Source: Massilibacillus massiliensis (GTDB lineage Bacteria > Bacillota > Negativicutes > FLKF01). Taken from it: DNA of 64,000 bases. Of this stretch, positions 1-8,723 are shown piece by piece. Under the pieces are notes generated by a model. That model was not told where the DNA came from. It made no database searches and saw only the letters and a list, made by a program, of their open reading frames with translations. The position numbers and the translations under genes were made by a program. The stretch is from contig NZ_LT575483.1 in assembly GCF_900086705.1 (NCBI RefSeq), positions 3,167,516 through 3,231,515 on the forward strand, written 5' to 3'. The stretch's first letter is position 1; every line of letters starts with the position of its first letter.

Positions 1-66
1 TTTTGACAATTCTTTTACATAATCTTCTATGGAATGTTGATACTAAGAAAAAAAGGAGGAATGTAA

Positions 67-2193
67 GTGACGCACGATAAAAATTCTTTAATTCCGAGTC
101 AAGATGAAACGAATCGTGGCGATGTGGAGTCTATCGCAGGCCGAGGTGATGCTTGTGGGACAAACAATCCAGATCGCCATTTTGATGTACATGAAAATGC
201 GAAAAAATTTTATGATATTGAAAAATCACCGGAGTCCATGGAAGCGGTTCATAAATGGCAGCGTCAGCATATTCAGACACATGACCAAGGAAAAGAAGGT
301 TATCCTTTAAATGTTATCTTGGATCCGGCGATGCGTGAAATGTATCAGCATGTTCATGAGCAAGGGCTTACCAATGTATTTGATCGGTTTGAGCAACAAG
401 AAAAAATTCGCTGTAATTTTTGTTCATCTGGCTTATCTTGCCAATTATGTGCAAATGGTCCGTGCCGTATCAATGCCAAAACACCAAGAGGAAATTGTGG
501 CGTAGATGCAGATGTAATGGTGGCGAGGAATTTTGTTTATCGGCATGTTACGATCGGAACTTCGGCTAATATTTTTCATGCGCAACAGGCCGCACGTACA
601 TTAAAAGCAGCGGCAGAAAGCCCACAGAGTGGATTGAAAATTCGCGATAAAGAAAAACTGCTCAAATATGCTAAAATGGCGGGCTTAAATCATCATGGGG
701 ATATCAATACCGTTGCAGTTCAATTTGCCGATTGGGTGCTAAAAGATATAAGCAGAGCCTATTGGGAAGAATCTACAATGACAAAAGCTTTTGCGCCAAA
801 AAAACGGCAAGAATTATGGCGTAAGTTAAATTTATTCCCCGGCGGTGGATTTAGTGAAGTTGCACTGGCGCAGACAAAGTGCATGACCAATCTAAATGCT
901 GATCCTGTGGATTTTCTACTTACCTCTGTAAGATTAGGTATTGCAAATGAATATCAAGGGTTATTTGCACTTGATATTTTACAGGAAATCTTGATGGGAA
1001 CACAGAAAATAAGGACTGCAAAACAAAATATGGGTTTATTGAAAAAAGATATGGTAAATATTATTACCAATGGACATATGCCGTTAACTGCTCATGTTGT
1101 GATTGAATTGGCTTCAACACCAGAATGGCAAGAAAAAGCTCGTAAGGCAGGAGCGAGTGGGCTTCAAATTCTTGGACATGTATGTGAAGGACAACAATTG
1201 CTCAACTATGAGGCAACTGGGCAAATGAGTGCTTATGGCGGACAAGAAGGGGAATGGCTGTCGGAAGAGTATCTGCTGGCGACGGGTGCGATTGATTTAT
1301 TTATGTTTGATTATAATTGTACAATTCCGACGCTTCCTTTATACGCTAAACGGTTTGGGACAACGATGGTTAGTACGCATGAAGTGATTCGTATGCCGGG
1401 GACTGAAGTTATAGAGTTCAAGCCGGAAGAAATGCAAGCCCAGGCTGAAAAAGTTTTGACGATGGCAATTGAAGCGTATGCAAAGCGCAAAGCCGAAAAT
1501 CGGGAAATTTACATTCCGCAATATGTATCAGAGTGTATGGTTGGCTTTAGTACAGAGTCAGTAAAGGCTGCTTTAGGCGGTTCTTGGAAACCTTTGATTG
1601 ATGCGATTGTTGCAGGTAAAATTCGTGGTATCGCAACTGTAGTCGGTTGTACAACAGCGCGCTATGGACAGGGTGGCAGCAATATCTTTAGAATTACAAA
1701 AGGATTGATTGAAAACAATATATTAGTTCTGTCAGGTGGCTGTACCTCTTCGGTAATGCAGTATAGCGGATTAACGAATCCTAAAGCTGCTGACGAAGCT
1801 GGTGATGGATTAAAAGAAGTATGCAAAGCGTTAGGAATTCCTCCGGTATTATCTTATGGCGCTTGTGTGGACATCGGAAAAATGACACAAACGGCGAAAG
1901 AAATCGCCGAAGCTTTAGATGTAGATACCAATATGCTGCCATTGGTTATTGGGGCACCTGAATATTTAGAGCAAAAGGCAGTTGCAGATGCTTGTACAGC
2001 AATTGCACTTGGCTGGCTAGTGCATGTTGCACCAGTTCCTTCAGTGACTGGTAGTGATCTGGTCGTAAAAACGTTGACTGAAACAACAGAAACGCTGGGA
2101 CTTGGTAAATTAACGGTGGAAACCAGCGCGGATAAGACCGTTCAAATTTACGTGGATCATATAGAAAATAAACGAAAAGAACTGGGAATATAA
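67..2193 (+). CDS. cooS: Anaerobic Ni-Fe carbon monoxide dehydrogenase catalytic subunit (CooS)
   Basis: Interconverts CO and CO2 at a Ni-Fe-S C-cluster; cytoplasmic homodimer. By spacing against the family, the C-cluster ligands appear intact: H337, C373, C418, C528, C559 and C600, with catalytic Lys K637. B-cluster cysteines are C125, C128, C133 and C144. The D-cluster region reads C116-N-F-C119 (CX2C) and the usual second D-cluster cysteine is Ser, the pattern reported for the [2Fe-2S] D-cluster of Desulfovibrio vulgaris CooS. At 708 residues it is about 75 longer than typical CooS; the extra residues are N-terminal, polar and without a recognised domain. GTG start chosen because AAAGGAGGA lies about 6 nt upstream. 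No cooC or cooF is adjacent, so electron partner and nickel-insertion factor are unknown. Family assignment is firm; physiological role is not. Confidence 0.93.
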   Translation: MTHDKNSLIPSQDETNRGDVESIAGRGDACGTNNPDRHFDVHENAKKFYDIEKSPESMEAVHKWQRQHIQTHDQGKEGYPLNVILDPAMREMYQHVHEQGLTNVFDRFEQQEKIRCNFCSSGLSCQLCANGPCRINAKTPRGNCGVDADVMVARNFVYRHVTIGTSANIFHAQQAARTLKAAAESPQSGLKIRDKEKLLKYAKMAGLNHHGDINTVAVQFADWVLKDISRAYWEESTMTKAFAPKKRQELWRKLNLFPGGGFSEVALAQTKCMTNLNADPVDFLLTSVRLGIANEYQGLFALDILQEILMGTQKIRTAKQNMGLLKKDMVNIITNGHMPLTAHVVIELASTPEWQEKARKAGASGLQILGHVCEGQQLLNYEATGQMSAYGGQEGEWLSEEYLLATGAIDLFMFDYNCTIPTLPLYAKRFGTTMVSTHEVIRMPGTEVIEFKPEEMQAQAEKVLTMAIEAYAKRKAENREIYIPQYVSECMVGFSTESVKAALGGSWKPLIDAIVAGKIRGIATVVGCTTARYGQGGSNIFRITKGLIENNILVLSGGCTSSVMQYSGLTNPKAADEAGDGLKEVCKALGIPPVLSYGACVDIGKMTQTAKEIAEALDVDTNMLPLVIGAPEYLEQKAVADACTAIALGWLVHVAPVPSVTGSDLVVKTLTETTETLGLGKLTVETSADKTVQIYVDHIENKRKELGI

Positions 2194-2607
2194 ATTAAAT
2201 CCGCGTAGTTTGATACGAGCTAGCTATAGAGCAGGCAACGATGTAATCAATTTTCTGATTGCAAGTTGTCTGTTTTTAAATGTAAAAGCATTTGCTCAAA
2301 AAATCAAAATAAACTGTGTTTTGACTCATTATGAACTATAGGCATCATCATCATTTATATTTATTATAGAAAAAATTTAAAAAACAAATATTTGCTTATT
2401 AATCACGGGATATATAAATAAATGCTTTAAAATTAAATAAATTAGTCTATTTTTATTTTAAAAAATACTGTATAATTTTATATGTATACATTATTTTTCG
2501 GAGTATTATGTTTGAAAGTAATAATAATGATGTTAGAATAGAATAGGCATCGCAACAAAGATGTATTTATTCGAAAATGGATCACAAAATTAAAGTAGGT
2601 GTAAATA
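2194..2607. other. Intergenic region cooS-dctA
   Basis: Very AT-rich. Apart from the cooS terminator it holds a TATAAT at 2471-2476 that could be a -10 for dctA, but no good -35 is seen at the right distance. A 12-codon ATG frame starting near 2508 is preceded by CGGAG, which is too little to call a gene. Confidence 0.4.
2232..2277 (+). terminator. Rho-independent terminator after cooS
   Basis: Stem CAGGCAAC (2232-2239) pairs with GTTGTCTG (2265-2272, one G-T pair). An inner AATCA/TGATT pairing extends it and a T-run follows. It ends the cooS transcript. Confidence 0.8.
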
Positions 2608-3933
2608 TTGAAAAAAGAGCTTTTTAAATCACTACATTTCCAAGTTTTTGCTTCTATTATTCTGGGTATTTTAGCAGGCTATTGGTTTCCTGCATTCGGC
2701 GAGAGCATGAAACCGTTTGGCGATGCTTTTATCAAATTAATAAAAATGATTATAGGACCAATTATTTTCTGTACAATTGTTTGTGGTATTGCAGGTATGG
2801 GAGATATGAAAAAGGTCGGCAGAGTCGGTGGAAAGGCATTACTTTATTTCGAAGTAGTTACGACATTTGCTTTCTTATTTGGGTTGATCTTAGTAAATTG
2901 GTTACAGCCGGGAGCGGGGATGAATATTGATGTCAATAGTCTGGATCCGGCAGCTGTTGCAATGTATACAAATGGAGCGCAGCAGAGTCATCATGGAGTA
3001 GATTTTTTCATGAATATTATTCCAAACACAGTAATTGATGCCTTTGCAAAAGGTGAAATACTACAAATTTTATTATTTTCTGTAATGTTCGGGTGGGCAT
3101 TGTCCAAGTTTGGAGCGAAAGGTCAAAGACTTTTAGATCTTATTGGCGACGTATCACACGTTTTATTTAAATTAGTTGATATTATTATGAAATTGGCACC
3201 ACTGGGTACGTTTGGCGCCATGGCATTTACGGTTGGTAAATATGGTATTGGATCTCTGGAATCCTTATTAAAACTATTAGGTACCTTTTATTTTACTTGT
3301 TTTATTTTTATCGTTTGTGTTATCTGGCCGATTGCAAAATGGGCAGGTATTCGTTTTAAGAAATATATTGCTTATTTTAAAGAAGAGTTATTGGTTGTAT
3401 TTGGCACAGCTTCTTCAGAAAGCGTTTTGCCGCGTATGATGGAAAAACTCGAAAAAGCCGGTTGTTCTAAATCTATTGTGGGACTTGTCATTCCAACTGG
3501 GTATTCTTTTAATCTTGATGGTACTTCCATTTACTTGACAATGGCAGCCATTTTTTTGGCGCAAGCGACAAATACGGATCTTACACTGATTCAGCAGCTT
3601 ACGATTGTAGCTGTTTTGCTCTTGACTTCAAAAGGTGCTTCAGGCGTTACCGGAAGTGGTTTTATCATTTTAGCAGCAACGTTAGCAACGATGCCGATGA
3701 TACCAGTAGGTGCTCTTGCCCTAATTTTTGGAGTCGACCGTTTTATGACACAGGGTCGGGCATTAACGAATCTCATTGGGAATGGCATTGCCGCAATTGT
3801 AATGGCCAAATGGGAAAATGAACTTGATATGGAAACGTTAGAACGTGTGATGTACAATCCGGAAGATGCAGAGGCTGCAGAAGATGCAGCGGATCTAGAG
3901 AATGTCCAAGATTCGCACGAGTCTACAATATAA
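2608..3933 (+). CDS. dctA: C4-dicarboxylate:cation symporter, DctA type
   Basis: Inner-membrane symporter of the SDF (DAACS) family, importing succinate, fumarate or malate with H+ or Na+. The 441-residue length is typical. Around residues 298-312 it has the [12 protein letters not shown] segment and around residue 345 the serine/glycine-rich [13 protein letters not shown] hairpin, both DctA-like rather than GltP-like. Many hydrophobic helices are evident. The C-terminus ends in an acidic Glu/Asp/Ala tail. TTG start with AGGTG about 7 nt upstream. Transcribed alone between two terminators. Glutamate transport by the same family is the main alternative, but the motifs favour dicarboxylates. 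Confidence 0.9.
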   Translation: MKKELFKSLHFQVFASIILGILAGYWFPAFGESMKPFGDAFIKLIKMIIGPIIFCTIVCGIAGMGDMKKVGRVGGKALLYFEVVTTFAFLFGLILVNWLQPGAGMNIDVNSLDPAAVAMYTNGAQQSHHGVDFFMNIIPNTVIDAFAKGEILQILLFSVMFGWALSKFGAKGQRLLDLIGDVSHVLFKLVDIIMKLAPLGTFGAMAFTVGKYGIGSLESLLKLLGTFYFTCFIFIVCVIWPIAKWAGIRFKKYIAYFKEELLVVFGTASSESVLPRMMEKLEKAGCSKSIVGLVIPTGYSFNLDGTSIYLTMAAIFLAQATNTDLTLIQQLTIVAVLLLTSKGASGVTGSGFIILAATLATMPMIPVGALALIFGVDRFMTQGRALTNLIGNGIAAIVMAKWENELDMETLERVMYNPEDAEAAEDAADLENVQDSHESTI

Positions 3934-3940
3934 ACCATGA

Positions 3941-3985
3941 ATGAAAGGAGTGCTGCATTAAAAATGCGGCACTCCTTTCATTTTC
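3941..3985. terminator. Bidirectional terminator between dctA and the phospholipase gene
   Basis: An 18-bp nearly perfect stem (3941-3958 with 3964-3981) has a 5-nt loop and is flanked by T-runs on the + strand and A-rich sequence for the - strand. It serves both convergent genes; its right arm encodes the last residues of the minus-strand gene. Confidence 0.88.
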
Positions 3986-4683
3986 GTCTCTATAAACCAT
4001 TCAAATAATTGAGCAGAGCTTATACAAGCCAATGGAAGTAAAGTCTCAGCTGCGTAACGGTATTGTTTTTCAGAGGAGGATTCTTCAACTTGGGACATGA
4101 AGTCGCGCGCGATCATTGCATCGCTGTACAATAGGTCAATTGGAGATTTAATTGGTTTCATTGAAGGTGTATAAAGTGAGAATTCTTCAAGATGGTTCTC
4201 AACCCAACGTTCAAATTTTTTATGCCCATGAAATAAATAACCACAGACATGATGGGGTACTGACATATCTTGCAAGAGATGTGCAGCTGCACCTAGAAAG
4301 AAAAAGCTATTGTTTAAATCTTGTTTTTTTGCTAGCCGGCATGCCTTTGTAAGATAAACAGAGAAATCGTATACCCCAGGCGAAAAGTGCCACAACCCTT
4401 TTTTAGTAACAGGGTTGAAAAAATGATTGATATTCTTGAATTGCAAATCTGCCCAGACAACACCTTCTTGCAGGGCTGGTAGATGATTCGTCAGCATATC
4501 AATGTGCTCTGTATGACGACCCTGTTGATTAAGGATCGAAAGTGCCTGCAAATTGCAAAATTTATGTGTCTGACAAATAAGTTTAGGGTTTTGGGGGACA
4601 TCTAAAAGGTATTGCAAAGGGGCGGAGAAAGTACCAAGTATAGAAAGACCGAGATTTAAATAACGTGCAGAGGTGATTGTCAT
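3958..4683 (-). CDS. Zinc-dependent phospholipase C family protein
   Basis: Member of the bacterial zinc phospholipase C (alpha-toxin N-domain-like) family, which hydrolyses phospholipids or related phosphoesters with three zinc ions. Visible family signatures are a central AAHLLQDMSVPHH segment (His, Asp, His-His ligands) near residues 132-144, a WAD...INHFF segment near residues 76-87, and an early THKF histidine. The 241-residue length matches the catalytic domain alone, with no C-terminal membrane-binding domain. No clear signal peptide, so the protein may act inside the cell. Its ATG overlaps the stop of the upstream glycosyltransferase (ATGA), so the two are translationally coupled. A role in lipid turnover beside a glycolipid-type glycosyltransferase is inference. 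Confidence 0.75.
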   Translation of the reverse strand: MTITSARYLNLGLSILGTFSAPLQYLLDVPQNPKLICQTHKFCNLQALSILNQQGRHTEHIDMLTNHLPALQEGVVWADLQFKNINHFFNPVTKKGLWHFSPGVYDFSVYLTKACRLAKKQDLNNSFFFLGAAAHLLQDMSVPHHVCGYLFHGHKKFERWVENHLEEFSLYTPSMKPIKSPIDLLYSDAMIARDFMSQVEESSSEKQYRYAAETLLPLACISSAQLFEWFIETKMKGVPHF

Positions 4684-5777
4684 AAGGCCATCCTCCGCTC
4701 TGGCTCTAAGCTATTTGTTAGGTGGCTGCATATCGCAGTCGTTGCTTGTGAATTCGGGAGTTTAAACATTTTTTCCGAAAGCGCGGCCCGTTTTGCAGGA
4801 GAATTGATCAGTTGTGTGATGTGCGCGAACAATTGATGTTTATTATGTGCCCAATACGCCAATTTTTGCGTTTCTAAGAATTTGGCATTTTCTTCTTCAA
4901 TGCCTGGAATTGGTGAAAATAATAGCAAGGGTGTAGCTGTTGCGAGTGCTTCTGTTATCGTGAGTCCTCCCGGTTTTGTAATAAGCAAATCGGTGTCTTT
5001 CATATAAAAAGCAATTTGATCAGTATATCCATACACGTGAAAGTTTTTTTTGTCGGCGGCAAACTTTTCTAATTGTTTCTGCCGTTCATGATCTTTTCCC
5101 GTAATAAAGGTAATTTCGATATGCGGTGGTAAGCTCTGTAGTACTTGAAGGAGGTCTGACATACTACTAGCTGTTTGACCGCTTGTCATAACCAAAATTT
5201 TATTTAAATTATGTTGCCTAGAAGCAGAAGGCGTGAAATTTGAACCAATAGGAATTCCACTTGGGATTACGGAGTGAATAGGCGGCCTATTATGCTTGAT
5301 TTGAGAAACTAAAGAGGGATGCGCAACAAAATACTGGTCAACATTCGCAACGTCCCAGACAGGATGTATGGTATAGTCTGTTACAATGCCGACCAGTTTA
5401 AAAGGTGCATGATATTTTTGTTTGTAGGCTGCCGCCGCGGCTAAAGGGAAAAAATGTGTACAAATTACCATAGCGGGATGCTCTTGCTCTACCAATCTGG
5501 CAATGATTCGCCGATTCATTTTTGCAAGGAGGTTGTGAATATTATCAAATGATTCTGTTTCACTGATTTTGCAAATTTGACGGAAAAAGGCAGGCTTATA
5601 GTCAAGTAATTTTTGATATGCTTTGCTTAAAAAATAGTTGATATGATAAGGTTCAATTTGCAGAAAATCGATTACCTTTACTGTATATCCGAGAGAATGC
5701 AGCGCTTGATTCATGTTGAAAGCTGCCTGATTATGACCGTTGCCAATCGAAACAGTTAAAATCAATATGGTATGCAT
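4680..5777 (-). CDS. MGDG synthase / processive diacylglycerol glycosyltransferase family protein
   Basis: GT28-type glycosyltransferase resembling MGDG synthase and UgtP, which transfer a sugar from a UDP-sugar to diacylglycerol on the cytoplasmic membrane face. Evidence: N-terminal IGNGHNQAA loop (acceptor side), then the C-terminal nucleotide-sugar motif TKPGGLTITEALA followed by a PIPGIEEENA segment, all typical of the family. Length about 365 residues. ATG at 5777 chosen because AGGTG lies about 6 nt upstream; a longer in-frame extension lacks a site. First gene of a two-gene operon with the zinc phospholipase C. MurG-like activity is less likely because of the N-terminal domain. The exact lipid acceptor cannot be told. 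Confidence 0.82.
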   Translation of the reverse strand: MHTILILTVSIGNGHNQAAFNMNQALHSLGYTVKVIDFLQIEPYHINYFLSKAYQKLLDYKPAFFRQICKISETESFDNIHNLLAKMNRRIIARLVEQEHPAMVICTHFFPLAAAAAYKQKYHAPFKLVGIVTDYTIHPVWDVANVDQYFVAHPSLVSQIKHNRPPIHSVIPSGIPIGSNFTPSASRQHNLNKILVMTSGQTASSMSDLLQVLQSLPPHIEITFITGKDHERQKQLEKFAADKKNFHVYGYTDQIAFYMKDTDLLITKPGGLTITEALATATPLLLFSPIPGIEEENAKFLETQKLAYWAHNKHQLFAHITQLINSPAKRAALSEKMFKLPNSQATTAICSHLTNSLEPERRMAL

Positions 5778-5887
5778 TCTAAACACCTCGCACTTAATCA
5801 TTCGTGTATTTGTCTCCATTATAGCTTAGGAAAAAAAGTGAAGGATTAAGGCCAGATTATTTTTTTGTTAAGTTTTAAACAGCATAT

Positions 5888-6277
5888 TTATATGCTGGGA
5901 GCGTAAACGATAACGCCGTTTTTTTCAGAGTCAGCGTAAAATGATTTGATACTTTGTATATCCCAATTATCCTTCATCCCGTAGAGTTTAAATACCATAG
6001 GTAAATTCATTCCGCATATTAAAGCGGTGTTATGCAAGCGGTTTAGTTTATTGAGTAAAATTGCAACTTCATTAAAAGCAGTACTGCCGTAGATATCGCA
6101 GAGAATTAAGAGATTTTCTGTATATGTTTCCAAGTACTGCTCGATCATGCCTATGTATTGTTGTTTATTTGCATCTGTTAGCATGATATAATCAATATCA
6201 GGATTAGAATAGAATCTTTTCATGGAATTATAAATTTCTTCGGCCAGATTTCCATTGGATACAGTTAATAAGTTCAT
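5888..6277 (-). CDS. Orphan PTS EIIA (mannose-family) protein lacking the active-site histidine
   Basis: Resembles the EIIA domain of mannose-family sugar phosphotransferase systems, which normally relays phosphate from HPr through a histidine in a (T/S)HG motif. Here that motif reads S7-N8-G9, so the acceptor His is Asn. The rest of the fold signature is kept: LCDIYGSTAFN (family: VDxxGGSPxN) and GMNLPMV (family: GVNxPM). Length 130 residues, as for a single EIIA domain. ATG at 6277 preferred over an upstream GTG because AGGAG lies 8 nt upstream. No EIIB, C or D genes are nearby. It is divergent from a DeoR regulator, so a phosphorylation-independent regulatory role is possible (inference). 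Confidence 0.72.
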   Translation of the reverse strand: MNLLTVSNGNLAEEIYNSMKRFYSNPDIDYIMLTDANKQQYIGMIEQYLETYTENLLILCDIYGSTAFNEVAILLNKLNRLHNTALICGMNLPMVFKLYGMKDNWDIQSIKSFYADSEKNGVIVYAPSI

Positions 6278-6417
6278 GACATTCACTCCTAACTAAATTC
6301 TGAATTAAAAATCAGCGGGCTGAATTTGTTTAAGAAAAATCGATTTCATGTCTGTATAATACTCGGTTAAGAGATGAAAAGTCAATGAATTTTGTTAAAA
6401 TTATGTTAAAAATCTAG

Positions 6418-6443
6418 CAATATAACATTTAAATGTTATATTG
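6418..6443. promoter_or_regulatory. Perfect 26-bp palindrome, candidate DeoR operator
   Basis: Each half is CAATATAACATTT and its exact complement. A second, imperfect copy of the TATAAC/GTTATA arms lies at about 6471-6497, just before the deoR-type gene. The position between two divergent genes, one encoding a DeoR-family repressor, suggests an autoregulatory operator. Confidence 0.6.
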
Positions 6444-6523
6444 TCTAACTAAAAACTATTAAATTAACAAAAATATAACAAAAATAAATGTTATATTATA
6501 AATAATTTTTGAGGTATATAAGA

Positions 6524-7285
6524 ATGAAAACATTAAAGCGGAGGAATGAGATTTTAGATTATTTAAAAAAAAATAACTCCGTAAATATAACGGAGTTAGC
6601 AGAAATTTTAAATGTGTCTTCTATGACTGTTCGTCGCGATTTGAATCTATTTGCGGAACAAGGAATTGTTACACTAGTTCACGGTGGAGCAGTGCTGAAT
6701 CATGGGGCAACACTGATCCACAATATGGCGTTTAGAGAGGAAAAATTACGCAAAGAGAAAAATTATATTGCGAATTTTTGCGCGAACTTGATTCATGAAG
6801 GATCTGCTATTTTTATTGATTGCGGGTCAACGACAAAAGAAATTGCGGAAGCTATTTTACAAAAGAAAAATATTGTCGTTATGACAAATTCTTTGCCGGC
6901 TGCGAATATACTCAGCGCAGCAAAAAACATTAAGTTGATCATGCTGCCAGGCATATTTCGTGAAAAACCTCAAGGTTTTTTTGGGCAAATGACAAGTGCC
7001 TTTATCAGTAATTTTAGAATCGATATATTGTTTCTTGGCGCGGATGGTTTAGATATACTTCGAGGTGCTACTAGCCCCGATATCATGGACGGTGAAACTA
7101 AGCGATCTTTAGTCAAACAGGCGAGAAGGGTTGTCCTCGTGATTGACCACACCAAATTAGGGTATGGATCCTTTATGACAGTCGCTTCTTTACAAGAGAT
7201 TGATACAATTGTTACGGATAAAGAAGCGGATATCGAAATGATTGAAGAAATAAAAAAACAAGGGGTAGAAGTTTTTCTCGTTTGA
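6524..7285 (+). CDS. DeoR-family transcriptional regulator
   Basis: DNA-binding repressor of the DeoR/GlpR type. Residues 1-55 form the winged HTH with the signature NVSSMTVRRDLNLF. A DeoR sensor domain follows (FIDCGSTTKEIA near residue 105, a phosphosugar-binding type loop, and LGADGLD near residue 175). Length about 253, typical. The ATG at 6524 is preceded by GAGG. Divergent from the orphan EIIA-like gene, with palindromes between them. The ligand is probably a sugar phosphate (family knowledge); no sugar operon is adjacent, so its targets are unclear. Confidence 0.85.
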   Translation: MKTLKRRNEILDYLKKNNSVNITELAEILNVSSMTVRRDLNLFAEQGIVTLVHGGAVLNHGATLIHNMAFREEKLRKEKNYIANFCANLIHEGSAIFIDCGSTTKEIAEAILQKKNIVVMTNSLPAANILSAAKNIKLIMLPGIFREKPQGFFGQMTSAFISNFRIDILFLGADGLDILRGATSPDIMDGETKRSLVKQARRVVLVIDHTKLGYGSFMTVASLQEIDTIVTDKEADIEMIEEIKKQGVEVFLV

Positions 7286-7319
7286 ATAATAGATGGATCA
7301 TTTTTGGTAGATACGTTTA

Positions 7320-7526
7320 TTAGTACATAAGTTTAATTAAATATTCGATGCCTTTATTCGGATTGGGTACATTCACATCGAGTACATAGAGTAAGTTGAG
7401 TGTGAATCCGATGAAAAATAATACGAGGAAAGCAATTAGCTCACCGCGTTGTTTTTTCTTCAATAAGGGGGGAAGTTCGACTAACCCGATAAAAATGAAA
7501 GCACAGATTAATAGAAATAGTTTCAT
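7320..7526 (-). CDS. Small membrane protein of the ger operon
   Basis: About 68 residues with two hydrophobic segments separated by a basic KKKQR stretch (residues about 25-30) and a short hydrophilic C-terminus. It follows gerC by about 20 bp on the same strand and is probably the last gene of the germination operon; small two-helix proteins in this position are found in many gerA-type operons. Start uncertain: the ATG at 7526 lies about 13 nt from AAAGGG, and a GTG at 7538 is nearly on top of it. Function unknown. Confidence 0.55.
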   Translation of the reverse strand: MKLFLLICAFIFIGLVELPPLLKKKQRGELIAFLVLFFIGFTLNLLYVLDVNVPNPNKGIEYLIKLMY

Positions 7527-7547
7527 TTTTATGTGCACGCCCTTTCG

Positions 7548-8723
7548 TTATTCTGCCGTTTTTTCTGTTCGTGTAGTCATACCGATATTGCGAAGTTTTG
7601 CCTTAATTTCTACGTCGATCTCTAATTTTTGAAATTCTTCTGGCCAGCGAGTTTTTAGCTCTTTCCATTCTTTTGGGTACTCGCGATGAATTTCTTCACC
7701 AAATTTAAAAACATCCGCCCCTAATTCTTTTTGCGCTTTATCAATCGCAGCGTCGATTTCTTCTCGTATAACGATTGCTTGTTTGGCCTCTATTTCTTTA
7801 AAGATTTCGGGCGTAGTTAAGCGCAAATCTGTCCATTGTTCGGAAATATTACCCATTTCAGTAATTTTAACATGCATAACGTATTTCTCGTTGATGTGCT
7901 TTGCTTCAACATTACTTGAAGCTTTTATGATCTCTAGTCCGACAGGTTTAGTTTCATCGCCGGGGGAGCCAACGATTAAAGAACCGCTTTTTACTTGACC
8001 TAGGATCCAAAGTAAACCGCGGGTTTCTTTTTTATCCAGCCAACCGATCAGCTTGTCTTCATTGAAAACTGCAGTACCTTCAAGTCTTAATTTTTTCTTA
8101 ACTTTTTCATCCTTTTTTTCTTCTATAACCCGAATCCCCGGAATAAAAGGCGCACTGGTTTTATTGGAAAGTGTTTTTAAAACATCGTGCGTCGTTATTT
8201 TTGCGATTTGAGATGTAGCCACAGTTGCTTTTGCTAAGCTTTCAATTGCTTTTGCAGGAAGTTTTTCTTGGGGGTGCTCTGCTTCTAATACCTCTTTTGC
8301 TTTACCATGTGCGATAAATATATAGCGTGTGCGCCTATCTTCTTGGTCTCGGTCGAATAGATCTAGCAGTGGAGCAAAGCCCATTTTTGCCGCTTCCTCG
8401 CCGATGACGATAATTTTCATTTGTCCTAAGTAAAGTTTTCGATCTGATTCTGTCGTTGCAGAGCGTAGTGCTTCTTGCATTGTTCTCCCGGTAGTTGAAA
8501 GAGTAAAAATCGCTTTTTCATTCGATTCTTCCCCCGTTTTTGATTTCATTGCACCCGGCTTAAGAATTTGAACTGTAATATTTATCTGATCATCTTCTGT
8601 TTTATCAATACCGATGCCCTGCACAATACTTAGATTGCCCAGCTCACGGCGATTCCAGCAGCCACTTAGGAGGAGACAGAGTATTACGAGTAAGATTATG
8701 TGAATGATTTTTTGTCTGGACAT
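7548..8723 (-). CDS. gerC: Spore germinant receptor lipoprotein subunit, GerC family
   Basis: Third subunit of a GerA-type nutrient germinant receptor, anchored in the spore inner membrane. N-terminus is a lipoprotein signal ending in LSGC (lipidated Cys22), followed by the family hallmark WNRRELGNLSIVQGIGIDK. Length 391, typical. The C-terminal region is amphipathic and Glu/Lys-rich. AAGGAG lies about 10 nt before the ATG. The start overlaps the end of gerB by 28 nt, supporting an operon gerA-gerB-gerC plus the small membrane protein. Confidence 0.9.
   Translation of the reverse strand: MSRQKIIHIILLVILCLLLSGCWNRRELGNLSIVQGIGIDKTEDDQINITVQILKPGAMKSKTGEESNEKAIFTLSTTGRTMQEALRSATTESDRKLYLGQMKIIVIGEEAAKMGFAPLLDLFDRDQEDRRTRYIFIAHGKAKEVLEAEHPQEKLPAKAIESLAKATVATSQIAKITTHDVLKTLSNKTSAPFIPGIRVIEEKKDEKVKKKLRLEGTAVFNEDKLIGWLDKKETRGLLWILGQVKSGSLIVGSPGDETKPVGLEIIKASSNVEAKHINEKYVMHVKITEMGNISEQWTDLRLTTPEIFKEIEAKQAIVIREEIDAAIDKAQKELGADVFKFGEEIHREYPKEWKELKTRWPEEFQKLEIDVEIKAKLRNIGMTTRTEKTAE

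Noticed and set aside
2508-2546. Leader peptide before dctA
   Set aside because: A 12-codon frame with a close CGGAG only; no repeated regulatory codons or attenuator hairpin follow.
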